The notes under the pieces were generated by a model. The model worked only from the letters and a program-made list of their open reading frames with translations, did not search any database and had not been told where the DNA came from. Below, piece by piece: positions 1 through 8,607 of a stretch of 64,000 bases of DNA. The first letter of the stretch is position 1, and each line of letters opens with the position of its first letter. The DNA is from Paenibacillus ottowii (GTDB lineage: Bacteria > Bacillota > Bacilli > Paenibacillales > Paenibacillaceae), in NCBI RefSeq assembly GCF_006874425.1, contig NZ_VIJZ01000002.1, forward strand, positions 310,001 to 374,000. The letters run 5' to 3'. Both the position numbers and the translations under genes were made by a program.

Positions 1-280
1 GGATGTTAGGTTGCCCCTCCATTTTCTGAAAGGGAACCCACACCATTATATTTTCATTCTGTGCGTTTTTTCCTTCAACTACCCAATATATCTGATCCCA
101 TACAGACTTCCATGTCTGAGTCGTGCTTACCAGACCACCCACTTGCTTGGCCTTAATGATAGCGGCATTTTTCTCAGCCACCTGGTCTTGAGTAACGTAG
201 GAATAATACCAGAAAATGCTGACCAGGATCAGTATTACGGCCAAAATGGCGACCGCTATCCATTTTTTCTTATTTTTCAA
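1..280 (-). CDS. ypmB: YpmB-like DUF5590 membrane-anchored protein, 5' part only
   Basis: The gene runs off the left edge, so only about 93 N-terminal residues are visible. It starts at a TTG preceded by GAGAGG about 10 bases upstream. The protein opens with a Lys-rich stretch and one membrane helix (about residues 7-27), followed by an exported region with the AIIKAKQVG-like segment and Trp-rich strands seen in YpmB/DUF5590 proteins. Function in the family is unknown; a cell-surface regulatory role is often suggested from the fold. In B. subtilis ypmB lies next to dinG, and here it is separated from dinG by rex and an amidohydrolase gene, which supports the assignment by position. Confidence 0.7.
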   Translation of the reverse strand, partial: MKNKKKWIAVAILAVILILVSIFWYYSYVTQDQVAEKNAAIIKAKQVGGLVSTTQTWKSVWDQIYWVVEGKNAQNENIMVWVPFQKMEGQPNI

Positions 281-317
281 ACTTGTGCTTCCTCTCTAAG
301 GGGATGTGACACCTGAA

Positions 318-1619
318 TTAGCGCGACAGCAGCCCTTCAAAGGCGGCTTGTGCCTCATGTTTGATACGTTCCTCGTCCATCGTCAGGCATTCGCCATTTT
401 TCACAACCTGACGGCCGTCTACCCATACATGAGCCACGTCTTTGGCACTTGCAGAGTATACGGCATGGGAAATAAGATCTGTACGCGGCAAGAAATGAGC
501 TTGATTCAGATCTAACGCGATAAAGTCAGCCTTGTTGCCTGCTGCCAGCGCTCCTACCTCTTTTAAACCGATTGACTTTGCGCCATATTCTGTTGCCAGA
601 CGCAGTGCTTCATTGGCAGGAACTGCCGTAGGGTCACCAGACACTCCCTTGTGAATAAGTGCCGCCAGGCGCATTTCCTCGAACATATCCAGGTTATTAT
701 TGCTGGCAGGACCATCTGTTCCAAGAGAAACGGTCACTCCTGCACGCAGTAGTTCAGGCACTCTTGCTACGCCGCTTGCCAGCTTCAAGTTGCTGCCTGG
801 ATTATGGGAGACCGCTACACCTCGTTCTGCTAATAAGGCAATTTCTTCGTCGTTCAAGTGAACGCCGTGGGCAACCAGGGAAGGACGAGAGAAAAAGCCA
901 AGCTTATCTAAATGTGCAACTGGACGCAAACCGTAATCACGTACGTTTTGCTCAACTTCGGCGATCGTCTCGGACATGTGCGTATGCAATGGTAAATCGA
1001 GATCATGTGCAGCTTGTACGAATTTCTCGATAAACGCAGGCGGACATGTGTACGGGGCATGCGGTGACATCATGGTTGTGATACGGCCGTCTGCTTTACC
1101 ATGCCAGTTGCGCGCAAAAGTTACGGCCTCAGCCAGCTTGATCCGCTGTTCTTCTTCTGAGCATAGTCCAATTGCTCCACGCATCAGACTTGCACGAATG
1201 CCAGACTCTTCAGCTACACGAGCCACCTCATCCATATGGTCGTACATATCCAGGAAAGTCGTGGTTCCACCCTTTAGCATTTCTAACACTGACAAAGATG
1301 TTCCCCAGTACACATCTGTAGATGTAAACTTGGCCTCCATAGGCCACATTTTTTCCTGCAGCCACACTTGAAGGGCCAGATCATCTCCATATCCTCGCAG
1401 CAGAGACATCGCCGCATGACCATGAGTATTCACCAGACCAGGTAAGAACAATAGCCCCTTACCGTCGATTGCTTCCGTCTCTTCCTCACCAGCAGGCAAA
1501 GTCTCGCCAATGTAAGTAATGCGGCTATCCTCCACAATCATAAAACCATGAATTACTCCCGCTTCGGCTCCATTTACGGCAAAAGAACCGTTTTTAATTA
1601 CCCATTTATTCACTGTCAT
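318..1619 (-). CDS. mtaD: 5'-methylthioadenosine/S-adenosylhomocysteine deaminase-type amidohydrolase
   Basis: A 433-aa metal-dependent amidohydrolase of the TrzA/AtzA/MtaD branch, predicted to deaminate the adenine ring of MTA, SAH or a related nucleoside in the cytosol. Visible motifs are the THGH metal site (His66, His68), HTH with His212/His214, a further His at 251 and the SLGTDG segment with Asp302. The ATG at 1619 is preferred over an upstream in-frame start because AAAGGAAG precedes it and the longer version would run deep into rex. It overlaps the 3' end of rex by 14 bases, so the two are probably co-transcribed. Members of this family also include aminofutalosine deaminases, so the exact substrate cannot be read from sequence. 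Confidence 0.85.
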   Translation of the reverse strand: MTVNKWVIKNGSFAVNGAEAGVIHGFMIVEDSRITYIGETLPAGEEETEAIDGKGLLFLPGLVNTHGHAAMSLLRGYGDDLALQVWLQEKMWPMEAKFTSTDVYWGTSLSVLEMLKGGTTTFLDMYDHMDEVARVAEESGIRASLMRGAIGLCSEEEQRIKLAEAVTFARNWHGKADGRITTMMSPHAPYTCPPAFIEKFVQAAHDLDLPLHTHMSETIAEVEQNVRDYGLRPVAHLDKLGFFSRPSLVAHGVHLNDEEIALLAERGVAVSHNPGSNLKLASGVARVPELLRAGVTVSLGTDGPASNNNLDMFEEMRLAALIHKGVSGDPTAVPANEALRLATEYGAKSIGLKEVGALAAGNKADFIALDLNQAHFLPRTDLISHAVYSASAKDVAHVWVDGRQVVKNGECLTMDEERIKHEAQAAFEGLLSR

Positions 1620-2259
1620 ATTGTGCTTCTTCCTTTCCATCCTCCAAATAATATGCGAGGCTAAGCAAATCAGTTGTAAAATCTGTGGCATGTATCCGAA
1701 CGTTAGCCGGTGCCTTGAGAATGATAGGTGCAAAGTTCAGAATCGCTCCAACTCCACTCTCAATGAGCCTGTCAGCTACGTGCTGTGCCTCAAACTCAGG
1801 CACTGTAATAATCCCGATTCGAATATTTTTTTCCTTCACAGTCGCTTCCAGTTCATCCATTGGCTGAACGACCAGTGTATTGATTCTGGTTCCAACCTTA
1901 TCTGGAAACGCATCAAACACTGCCACAATCTTCATATTGTCTTTTAAATATGCGTTATAGTTTGAGAGGGCTTGACCCAGATTACCCGCTCCGACCAGTA
2001 CTACATTAATCTGCTGGTCGATTTTCAGGATATGGCGTATTTTCTCAATTAGATAAGAAACATCATAACCGATACCCTTCCGGCCAAAATCGCCAAAATA
2101 GGCCAGGTCTTTACGGATTTGGGCCGGATTCAAATCCAGCCTCTGCCCCAGCTCTTGAGAAGAGACCGTAGCCACTTCCCGTTTGTGCAGTGCATTCAGA
2201 TAGCGTAAATATACGGGTAACCTCCGTACGACAGCCTCTGAAATTTTATCTGATTTCAT
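1606..2259 (-). CDS. rex: redox-sensing transcriptional repressor Rex
   Basis: A 217-aa Rex repressor, the normal family length. The N-terminal winged helix (about residues 5-65) contains the family segment LDLNPAQIRKDLAYFG and is followed by a Rossmann domain with the dinucleotide motif G90-A-G-N-L-G95. Rex proteins dimerise, sense the NADH/NAD+ ratio and repress fermentation and respiration genes when NADH is low. It lies 27 bases downstream of dinG and overlaps the following amidohydrolase gene, suggesting dinG-rex-mtaD transcription. I found no convincing Rex operator palindrome in the window. Confidence 0.95.
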   Translation of the reverse strand: MKSDKISEAVVRRLPVYLRYLNALHKREVATVSSQELGQRLDLNPAQIRKDLAYFGDFGRKGIGYDVSYLIEKIRHILKIDQQINVVLVGAGNLGQALSNYNAYLKDNMKIVAVFDAFPDKVGTRINTLVVQPMDELEATVKEKNIRIGIITVPEFEAQHVADRLIESGVGAILNFAPIILKAPANVRIHATDFTTDLLSLAYYLEDGKEEAQYDSE

Positions 2260-2286
2260 ACTTGCTCCCCCTAATTGTAACGGACC

Positions 2287-5169
2287 TTAGGTGTCCGTCC
2301 GTTGTGCCTCTGTCTCCGGGGCGGATTGGAGCCATTCCGCAATGCGTGGCACCATTTGCTCCGATGGCATATGCTCCATTTTGGGTCCCGGCAACGAGTA
2401 CAAAAAGTGCTTTCCGTAATAGGATTCGATCACACGTGTATCGTAGACAATGACGACTCCGTGGTCGCTCGCTGTACGTACCAACCGACCAAATCCCTGT
2501 TTGAAACGGATCACTGCCTGTGGTACAGACAGCTTCATGAATGGATTCTTCTTCTGCTGCTGGAGCAACTCGCTTTTTGCCTCCAGTAACGGGTGATTGG
2601 GCGGTTGAAACGGCAAGCGAACGATGGCCAGGCAAGTCAGTGCCTTCCCTGGAATATCGACGCCTTCCCAGAAGCTGCTGGTTCCCAGCAGTACAGAAGC
2701 TTTGGCTTCCTGAAACCGGCGGGTTAGCTTGCTGCGGCTTCCACTGTCCACACCTTGTCCTAACACGGTAATATCACTGGATGCCAGCGCTTCTTTGAGC
2801 GGCTCATACACTTGCCGGAGCATCCGATAGGAAGTAAACAGAACAAGCATTCTCCCCCGCGTTGCCTGAGCAGTCGCCCCTAGAGAGCTAACGAGCATCT
2901 CTACAAAGTGTGCATCCCCTACACTACCCTTCACACTCGGAAAATCCCGCGGAATGACCAGCAACACCTGATCCCTGTAATTAAAAGGGGATGGGAGCTG
3001 AGAAGTCATTAATCGTCCTTGATCCGCAGCCTCCTGCAAGCCGAGTTGCTCGGTCATGTACTGAAATGACTTATCTACCGATAAAGTAGCAGATGTCAGA
3101 ATAATACTTCTTTTTTTGTCAAAAAACATTTCTTTCAACTGACGGCTCACATCGACGGGCACCGCATAAAATTGCAATGACTTACTACGGAATTGCCCAC
3201 TCGCTTCGAGCCAGTATACGGTTGTTTCATCATCGAGTCGTATAAAGAAACGTAAATTTTCCTTAATTCCCGCCAAATCCTTAAACAGACCCGTAATATC
3301 TGTAATGAGACTATCTGCCGCATAATCGTCATGTTCTTCCTTGACATCCAGCATCAGCTTGTCGCCCTTGCGCAAAATTTCGCTCAGCGTTACATATAGC
3401 TGATTTTCCAATGCTGCCGCCTGATCCCACTTCGCGGGCTTCGCCGATGGTTTCAGACGTGAAGAAAACTGCCCTGTTTCTCCCGGCGTTGCATCAGTAC
3501 GTTCCGGCAACATGCCAAACAGCTTATCGCTTAACAGGTCCCAAGTTTCCTTAACCTCTAAAACGAGTGGATACAGCTGGTCAATGGTTGAGGCCCATTC
3601 TGTTGACTTCTCATGCCCCGATTTTGCCAACTGCTGACGTAGCGAAGGCAATTGTCCATTCTTACTGTCCTTGAACAATCGAGTCAGCGTGTGCACAAGT
3701 GTGAAATATTTCATATGCATGCCCAGGTGCTTGCCAGCTACTTCTTCTAGATGATGAGCTTCATCAATGACCAGATGTTCATAGCTCGGCAGCAGTTGGT
3801 GACTTGCTTTGACGTCGGTGAACAACTTGGAGTGATTCGTGATAACCACATCCGCTGTTCCTGCTTCATGACGTGCACGATGATAGTAGCATTTACGGAA
3901 CCATGGGCAAGAACGACCAAGACAGGACTCGGAATCACTGGCCACCGTTTCCCAAAAATCCCCTCCACGGTTGCTCAGGTTTAGTTCCTCATCATCACCG
4001 GTTTCTGTCAGCGTCAGCCAGACGATCATTTGAGCCGCTGTAATTAAGTCTTCCTTTGGTGTCGCGAAGTCTCTTCTGTTTATTTTATGTTCAAACTTGC
4101 GCAGACACAAATAATGTCCCCGACCCTTAAAAATGGCAGCCCGGAACGGGAACGGAATCACTTTTGTCAGCATCGGAATATCACGCTCTCGCAATTGCTC
4201 CTGCAGATTAATGGTATGCGTGCTTACGGTGACCCTCTGCCCATATTTTACACTATGATATAGTGACGGAAGCAAATAACCTAGGGACTTCCCTGTTCCT
4301 GTCCCCGCCTCAATCAACAAATGCTTATCTTGACTCAGGGCTTGGTTTACACCCTCAATCATTTGGATCTGGGCCTCGCGCTCCTCATATTGGCTCAAAG
4401 ATGAACGTAAATTGTCCCGCACATCATCCATATACTCCTCAAAGGAAACACCTGACAGCGGATTCGGATCATCTTCTCTACGCGGAGTAGCCAGCTCGGT
4501 CCAATCCTCCACTTTAAGCGCAAGCTGACGGAAAAATTGATGTTTCTCCAAATCCTGAATAGGATCAAGCTCTTTCTCTTCCCGAATACCGTCAAGAAAC
4601 CAACCAAGATCACTGTCTTCCTCTGCAAACAAATCGCTAAGCCGCTGTATCGTTATCAAAGGTAATGCCTGAAGCTCACCTAGACACTTTAAAAACACCT
4701 CAGCTGTAGCCAACGCGTCACTGTCTGCCTGATGAGGGCGGTCATGTGCCAGCCCAAACTCAGAGGAAACAAAACCCAACTGGTAAGAAGATAGCGACGG
4801 GAACAAGATTTTTAGAAAATCCATCGTATCCAAAATTCTACCGCTGAAGGGTAAGTATCCGCACCGATCCAAAGCGCTTTGCAAAAAATTGAAATCAAAC
4901 GCCACATTATGACCGACCAGCACGACATCGTCCAGCATAGGCACGAGTTCCATCATCATTTCTTCGAGTGAAGGCGCGTCTTTGACGTCATCGTCTGTAA
5001 TCCCGGTCAAGCCGGTGATAAAAGGTGGAATAGATCTGCCAGGGTTTACATAAGAGCCGTAAACACGGGAAATGCTGTTATCATGATCTATAATTGCAAG
5101 TCCGACTTGAATGATATCATCCGCGGACTGGGTGCCTGTCGTTTCAAAATCCAATACCGCAAATTTCAT
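2287..5169 (-). CDS. dinG: DinG-family helicase with N-terminal DnaQ-like exonuclease domain
   Basis: A 960-aa protein with the Firmicute DinG layout. Residues 1-165 form a DEDD-type 3'-5' exonuclease domain (DFETTG at 7-12, HNVAFD at 87-92, HQADSDA at 146-152). The XPD/DinG superfamily 2 helicase follows, with Walker A GTGTGKS at 289-295, DEAHH at 469-473 and the GFGRLVR motif VI near the C-terminus. Four cysteines (C355, C416, C421, C427) sit where XPD-like helicases bind a 4Fe-4S cluster. Biochemically described staphylococcal DinG lacks this cluster and works as a nuclease, so these residues suggest this protein may retain unwinding activity (inference). The short space to the terminator upstream implies its own promoter; none is convincing. 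Confidence 0.93.
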   Translation of the reverse strand: MKFAVLDFETTGTQSADDIIQVGLAIIDHDNSISRVYGSYVNPGRSIPPFITGLTGITDDDVKDAPSLEEMMMELVPMLDDVVLVGHNVAFDFNFLQSALDRCGYLPFSGRILDTMDFLKILFPSLSSYQLGFVSSEFGLAHDRPHQADSDALATAEVFLKCLGELQALPLITIQRLSDLFAEEDSDLGWFLDGIREEKELDPIQDLEKHQFFRQLALKVEDWTELATPRREDDPNPLSGVSFEEYMDDVRDNLRSSLSQYEEREAQIQMIEGVNQALSQDKHLLIEAGTGTGKSLGYLLPSLYHSVKYGQRVTVSTHTINLQEQLRERDIPMLTKVIPFPFRAAIFKGRGHYLCLRKFEHKINRRDFATPKEDLITAAQMIVWLTLTETGDDEELNLSNRGGDFWETVASDSESCLGRSCPWFRKCYYHRARHEAGTADVVITNHSKLFTDVKASHQLLPSYEHLVIDEAHHLEEVAGKHLGMHMKYFTLVHTLTRLFKDSKNGQLPSLRQQLAKSGHEKSTEWASTIDQLYPLVLEVKETWDLLSDKLFGMLPERTDATPGETGQFSSRLKPSAKPAKWDQAAALENQLYVTLSEILRKGDKLMLDVKEEHDDYAADSLITDITGLFKDLAGIKENLRFFIRLDDETTVYWLEASGQFRSKSLQFYAVPVDVSRQLKEMFFDKKRSIILTSATLSVDKSFQYMTEQLGLQEAADQGRLMTSQLPSPFNYRDQVLLVIPRDFPSVKGSVGDAHFVEMLVSSLGATAQATRGRMLVLFTSYRMLRQVYEPLKEALASSDITVLGQGVDSGSRSKLTRRFQEAKASVLLGTSSFWEGVDIPGKALTCLAIVRLPFQPPNHPLLEAKSELLQQQKKNPFMKLSVPQAVIRFKQGFGRLVRTASDHGVVIVYDTRVIESYYGKHFLYSLPGPKMEHMPSEQMVPRIAEWLQSAPETEAQRTDT

Positions 5170-5261
5170 TCGAGCTTAATCCTTTCTTTTGACACATACA
5201 AAAATAATAACTCCGTATAATAGCATAGCAGAAGATTGCCTGTTTGGAAATTAAGACAGCC

Positions 5262-5310
5262 AAAAAAGACGATGCACACGGCGCCCAAGGAGGTGGGCAT
5301 GCATCGTCTT
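5262..5310 (-). terminator. Rho-independent terminator of the TPR gene
   Basis: On the minus strand an 11-bp stem (AAGACGATGCA with TGCATCGTCTT) encloses a 23-base loop holding a smaller GCCCA/TGGGC hairpin and is followed by a run of T. It separates the TPR gene from dinG. Confidence 0.85.
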
Positions 5311-5326
5311 ATTCGGTGTCTGACAG

Positions 5327-5959
5327 CTACATCCAGGTTAACATGGAGCTGTTGCATCGAAGCTTTTCGGCACCAGACAAACAGGCTTGCATATTGTGCA
5401 GTGGCTCGGGTAGCGTTGGATCGAACTGATGTGCGAGAGCAAAATATTTTTGCGCCTCTTTTACGTCAGCCTGCTTTGCCATCAAACAGCCTAACGCATT
5501 AAAAATGACGGCTTTTAGTCCTGGTTGTTCAGTTAGGTGCAGCACCTTCTGAAAATGACCTACAGCCTCTGCTGAATCATCCAGTTGAAAATAAGCCATC
5601 CCCATATACATGCAACTCTGCCAGCTGTTTGGAAAATGCTGTAGCACCTGCTTAAATTGCTGGATGGCCTCAGGGTACATAAGTAATCGATAATACCCCT
5701 GCCCCCGGTTAAAAGCCGGCAGCTCCTTTTCTGGCAATTCAGCGTCAGACATGTCGGTCTCTGCGGAAAAGCCAGCAGCACGCAAGCAAACCATTTTTTC
5801 CTCAAAAGCCAGCCACTCATCCATAATTCCATCACTCATTCTCCGCAGCAGACTCCAATTCTGCAGCAGCTCCTGTCTGCGGGGGCCCTGGGCTGATGGG
5901 TAATGCTTCACGATATCATCTAACATGCTGTTCATTTCTGCGAATACATGCTGGAACAT
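5327..5959 (-). CDS. TPR-repeat protein
   Basis: A protein of about 210 aa. Its C-terminal half contains at least two tetratricopeptide units (around GQGYYRLLMYPEAIQQFKQV, and the segments ending in PNSW and PTLPEPL), which normally form a scaffold for protein contacts. The N-terminal half has no recognisable domain. An ATG at 5965 directly abuts AGGGCGGG, so the ATG at 5959, with normal spacing from that sequence, is preferred. It is inserted between panD and dinG, which are adjacent in B. subtilis. Function unknown. Confidence 0.75.
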   Translation of the reverse strand: MFQHVFAEMNSMLDDIVKHYPSAQGPRRQELLQNWSLLRRMSDGIMDEWLAFEEKMVCLRAAGFSAETDMSDAELPEKELPAFNRGQGYYRLLMYPEAIQQFKQVLQHFPNSWQSCMYMGMAYFQLDDSAEAVGHFQKVLHLTEQPGLKAVIFNALGCLMAKQADVKEAQKYFALAHQFDPTLPEPLHNMQACLSGAEKLRCNSSMLTWM

Positions 5960-6041
5960 GTGCATCCCGCCCTTACGAAAGATGGATTATTACAATCACA
6001 TTTTTCGCTTAAATGAGGGGTTTCATCCGCGCTCCCATTCA

Positions 6042-6425
6042 TTACATGATCGTCGCGTGTACTTCCTTGTTCATCGTTTGGGCTGGTTTATTATGTTCAT
6101 CCACAAATACCACAGTTGGCTTGTATGTTTTGGCCTCTTCATTTGACATGGAAGCATAGGAAATAATGATGACTGTATCCCCAGGCTGAACCAGACGGGC
6201 TGCCGCACCGTTGAGACAAATCACGCCGCTTCCGCGCGGTCCTGGGATCACATAGGTTTCCAGTCGAGCTCCATTGTTATTGTTTACAATTTGAACCTTT
6301 TCATTCTCCAGCAGATCCGATGTCTCCATTAAATCTTCATCTATGGTAATACTCCCCACATAGTTCAGGTTGGCTTCGGTAACCGTCGCGCGGTGAATTT
6401 TAGATTTCATCATGGTTCTAAACAT
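6042..6425 (-). CDS. panD: aspartate 1-decarboxylase (pyruvoyl enzyme)
   Basis: A 127-aa precursor that cleaves itself between Gly24 and Ser25 (segment NYVGSITID), giving the pyruvoyl group that decarboxylates L-aspartate to beta-alanine for pantothenate. The central [11 protein letters not shown] segment and C-terminal half match the family closely. The start at MFRTMMK aligns with the B. subtilis enzyme. It overlaps the end of panC by 8 bases and is the last gene of the panB-panC-panD unit. Confidence 0.97.
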   Translation of the reverse strand: MFRTMMKSKIHRATVTEANLNYVGSITIDEDLMETSDLLENEKVQIVNNNNGARLETYVIPGPRGSGVICLNGAAARLVQPGDTVIIISYASMSNEEAKTYKPTVVFVDEHNKPAQTMNKEVHATIM

Positions 6426-7356
6426 GGGAAAGTACCTCCACTTTCTGTATTCTTATATTGTCAATCAGTCGGGTATTCCCAAATTTTACAGCCAGCGCAA
6501 CAATGATGTCGTCCTGCACATCACATAGACGCTGCTCAGGGCGAAGGGGCTCCAGACCAGGAAAAGTTAATATTTCAATATAGTCAATATCCGCCAAAGG
6601 AGAAGAGGCAATGGTAGACTCCACCATTTGACGTATCTGCTCCATCGTAACGGTGTTCTGTACGATATCTTCGCTCACTTCTTGCACCTTACGCAGGGAC
6701 TGGGACAGGACCAACGCCTGCTTACGCTGTTCCGCACTCAAATATACATTACGGGAGCTAAGAGCCAAACCATCGGCCTCTCTGACGATAGGACAAGGTA
6801 TAAGGGTCACATTCATATTGAGATCAGTCACCATTTGTTGAAGCACAGCAACCTGCTGCGCATCCTTCATTCCAAAAAAGGCCAAATCAGGACCTACCAT
6901 ATTAAACAGCTTGGCTACCACTGTAGTCACACCGTCAAAATGACCTGGACGGGAAGCACCGCACAAGCGGTCTGTCAAAGCGGATACGTGAATTTTGGTT
7001 TGGGTTGGCTGCGGGTACATTTCTGCTACCGTCGGCAAAAATACAATATCCACGCCTTCGCGCCGAGCTACCTCCAGATCACGAGCTTCATCGCGAGGGT
7101 AGCTGTCCAGGTCTTCGGTAGGTCCAAATTGAATTGGATTTACGAAAATGCTAAGCACCACCGTATCTGCCATTTCGCGCGCCTTTTGCATCAAGCTCGC
7201 GTGCCCTTCATGCAGGTATCCCATTGTTGGTACAAATCCAACTTTATGTTGCAGTAATGAGGCAGAATCGTGTACTTTTTTTTCTCCATTGACTCCAAGC
7301 TGCCGACGTTCGGCAATAACCTTGCGGAGCTGAGCTACTTCTCTTACGATGATCAT
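6418..7356 (-). CDS. panC: pantothenate synthetase
   Basis: A 312-aa cytosolic ligase that joins pantoate and beta-alanine with ATP. The HIGH-type motif is in [10 protein letters not shown], the [12 protein letters not shown] segment binds substrate, and SSRNVYL replaces KMSKS. Compared with the B. subtilis protein, about 15 extra residues lie between the first helix and the GFVPTMG strand (roughly residues 19-37). The start overlaps the panB stop by 4 bases, indicating coupled translation. Confidence 0.96.
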   Translation of the reverse strand: MIIVREVAQLRKVIAERRQLGVNGEKKVHDSASLLQHKVGFVPTMGYLHEGHASLMQKAREMADTVVLSIFVNPIQFGPTEDLDSYPRDEARDLEVARREGVDIVFLPTVAEMYPQPTQTKIHVSALTDRLCGASRPGHFDGVTTVVAKLFNMVGPDLAFFGMKDAQQVAVLQQMVTDLNMNVTLIPCPIVREADGLALSSRNVYLSAEQRKQALVLSQSLRKVQEVSEDIVQNTVTMEQIRQMVESTIASSPLADIDYIEILTFPGLEPLRPEQRLCDVQDDIIVALAVKFGNTRLIDNIRIQKVEVLSHV

Positions 7357-8261
7357 GACTGAGATTCCACCTTTTCCTTAGCTTGTTCCCGCGCTTGTCC
7401 TTTTGCTTGTCCGTACAAGGACTCCAGGGACTCCACAACGCGATCATCCGCGCTAAACACATGCTCTTGGGCCGGGAATGCCCGCCCTTTTACATCGCTC
7501 ACATATTGCTCAATACTGCTGCGGATCAAGCCGCCTACATCGGCATAGGTTTTCACAAAACGTTTGCTGAAATAAGGCGAAGCATATTGAATCAGATCGT
7601 GATAAACGAGTACCTGACCGTCACATCCACGTCCTGCACCGATTCCAATCGTCGGAATGGAAAGTTCTTTAGAAATCGCCGTTGCCACTTCCTCAGTCAC
7701 CAATTCCAAGACAATACCAAAGGCACCTGCCTGTTCTAACGCCTTCGCATCTGCCATCAATCGGCGTGCGTCCGCTTCGTCCTTACCTTGAATGCGATAG
7801 CCGCCAATCTGATTCACGGATTGCGGAGTAAGCCCGATATGTCCCAGCACAGGTACACCTGCCTGAACAGTCGCTTTTACGACATCGGCAATCTCTGCTC
7901 CGCCCTCTAATTTAACCGCATGCGCATGTCCTTCCTGCATCAGACGACGGATGCCTTGTAGACTTTCGGATATACTGCTGTGATATGTCATAAAAGGCAT
8001 GTCCGCTACGATAAATGTATGCTCAGCGCCTCTTGCCACTGTCCGGGAATGGTACACCATATCATCCAAGGTCACAGGGATGGTCGAATCATAACCAAGA
8101 ACTACGTTCCCCAGCGAGTCCCCGACGAGAATGATGTCAATTCCCGCTTCCTCGGCTATCTTAGCCGATGGATAATCATAGGCGGTCAGCATACTGAGCG
8201 GAGTGCCCTCCTGCTTCATTTTTTTCATTTTCACAATATTCAGCGCTTGTTTTCCTGCCAT
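7353..8261 (-). CDS. panB: 3-methyl-2-oxobutanoate hydroxymethyltransferase
   Basis: A 302-aa TIM-barrel enzyme that transfers a one-carbon unit from methylene-THF to ketoisovalerate, making ketopantoate. It shows the metal-binding VGDSLGNVVLG segment, the LEGG motif and GIGAGRGCDGQ. The ATG at 8261 has GGAAGGGAG at good spacing; an upstream in-frame GTG at 8294 would lie inside the T-tract of the leader terminator and is rejected. The C-terminal tail after about residue 275 is charged and longer than usual. It is the first gene of panBCD, and expression is probably controlled by the leader upstream. Confidence 0.96.
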   Translation of the reverse strand: MAGKQALNIVKMKKMKQEGTPLSMLTAYDYPSAKIAEEAGIDIILVGDSLGNVVLGYDSTIPVTLDDMVYHSRTVARGAEHTFIVADMPFMTYHSSISESLQGIRRLMQEGHAHAVKLEGGAEIADVVKATVQAGVPVLGHIGLTPQSVNQIGGYRIQGKDEADARRLMADAKALEQAGAFGIVLELVTEEVATAISKELSIPTIGIGAGRGCDGQVLVYHDLIQYASPYFSKRFVKTYADVGGLIRSSIEQYVSDVKGRAFPAQEHVFSADDRVVESLESLYGQAKGQAREQAKEKVESQS

Positions 8262-8512
8262 TTCGAATGGCTCCCTTCCATCTTTTTTTGGCACAAAAAA
8301 TAACCTTTTATGAACGCTTGTACATCTGCGTCATCAAAAGGTCCGAACAGCCAAAAAAGACACTCATTTTGAGATCGTCCCTTCTGTCTCGGTCCTGTTC
8401 GGCTCAGAGCAGAATCCAACGTAACCTTCAAATGAAGTTATGATGGTCTTACAAACTTGCTAAAGTAGAGCATGTGCCCTTGGAGTGCAGCTCGGACCGT
8501 CCGATGCCGCCT
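8262..8512 (-). promoter_or_regulatory. structured 5' leader of panBCD, candidate pan-type RNA element with attenuator
   Basis: About 250 bases without a gene precede panB. On the minus strand a stem pairs CCGAACAG (8395-8402) with CTGTTCGG (8343-8350), continues with CC/GG and GACA/TGTC, and carries two unpaired GA steps on the 5' side. Upstream, GTGCAG (8514-8519) pairs with CTGCAC (8485-8490) around a second hairpin. The known pan RNA motif, found upstream of pantothenate genes in Firmicutes, is described as one or two tandem stems with conserved bulged adenosines, which this resembles. A terminator hairpin follows at once. The match to pan RNA is inference; a T-box was looked for and not found. 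Confidence 0.5.
8294..8342 (-). terminator. intrinsic terminator in the panB leader (attenuator)
   Basis: On the minus strand ACCTTTT pairs with AAAAGGT, and inside them GATGACGC pairs imperfectly with GCGTTCAT around a 10-base loop. TATTTTTT follows. It ends about 32 bases before the panB start, so transcription must read through it to reach panB. Confidence 0.75.
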
Positions 8513-8519
8513 CCTGCAC

Positions 8520-8548
8520 AGTATAACAAAAAACATCCACTTTTTCAC
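8520..8548 (-). promoter_or_regulatory. candidate sigma-A promoter for panBCD
   Basis: On the minus strand GTGAAA (8543-8548), 17 bases, then TATACT (8520-8525). The -10 is good and the -35 matches 4 of 6. It would start the structured leader near 8512. Confidence 0.5.
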
Positions 8549-8607
8549 GTGAAGTTTTACACAGGGAACAGAAAGATTATGAGCGTTTTTCACAGCTAAG
8601 GTCGCTT

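Noticed and set aside
6628..7257. A 209-codon plus-strand open frame
   Set aside because: Antisense to panC, which has full family motifs.
8240..8431. A 63-codon minus-strand frame in the panB leader
   Set aside because: It runs through both leader hairpins and the terminator and overlaps the start of panB in another frame, with no ribosome site.
8262..8607. T-box riboswitch upstream of panB
   Set aside because: The conserved AGGGTGGNACCGCG core is absent and no specifier stem is seen.
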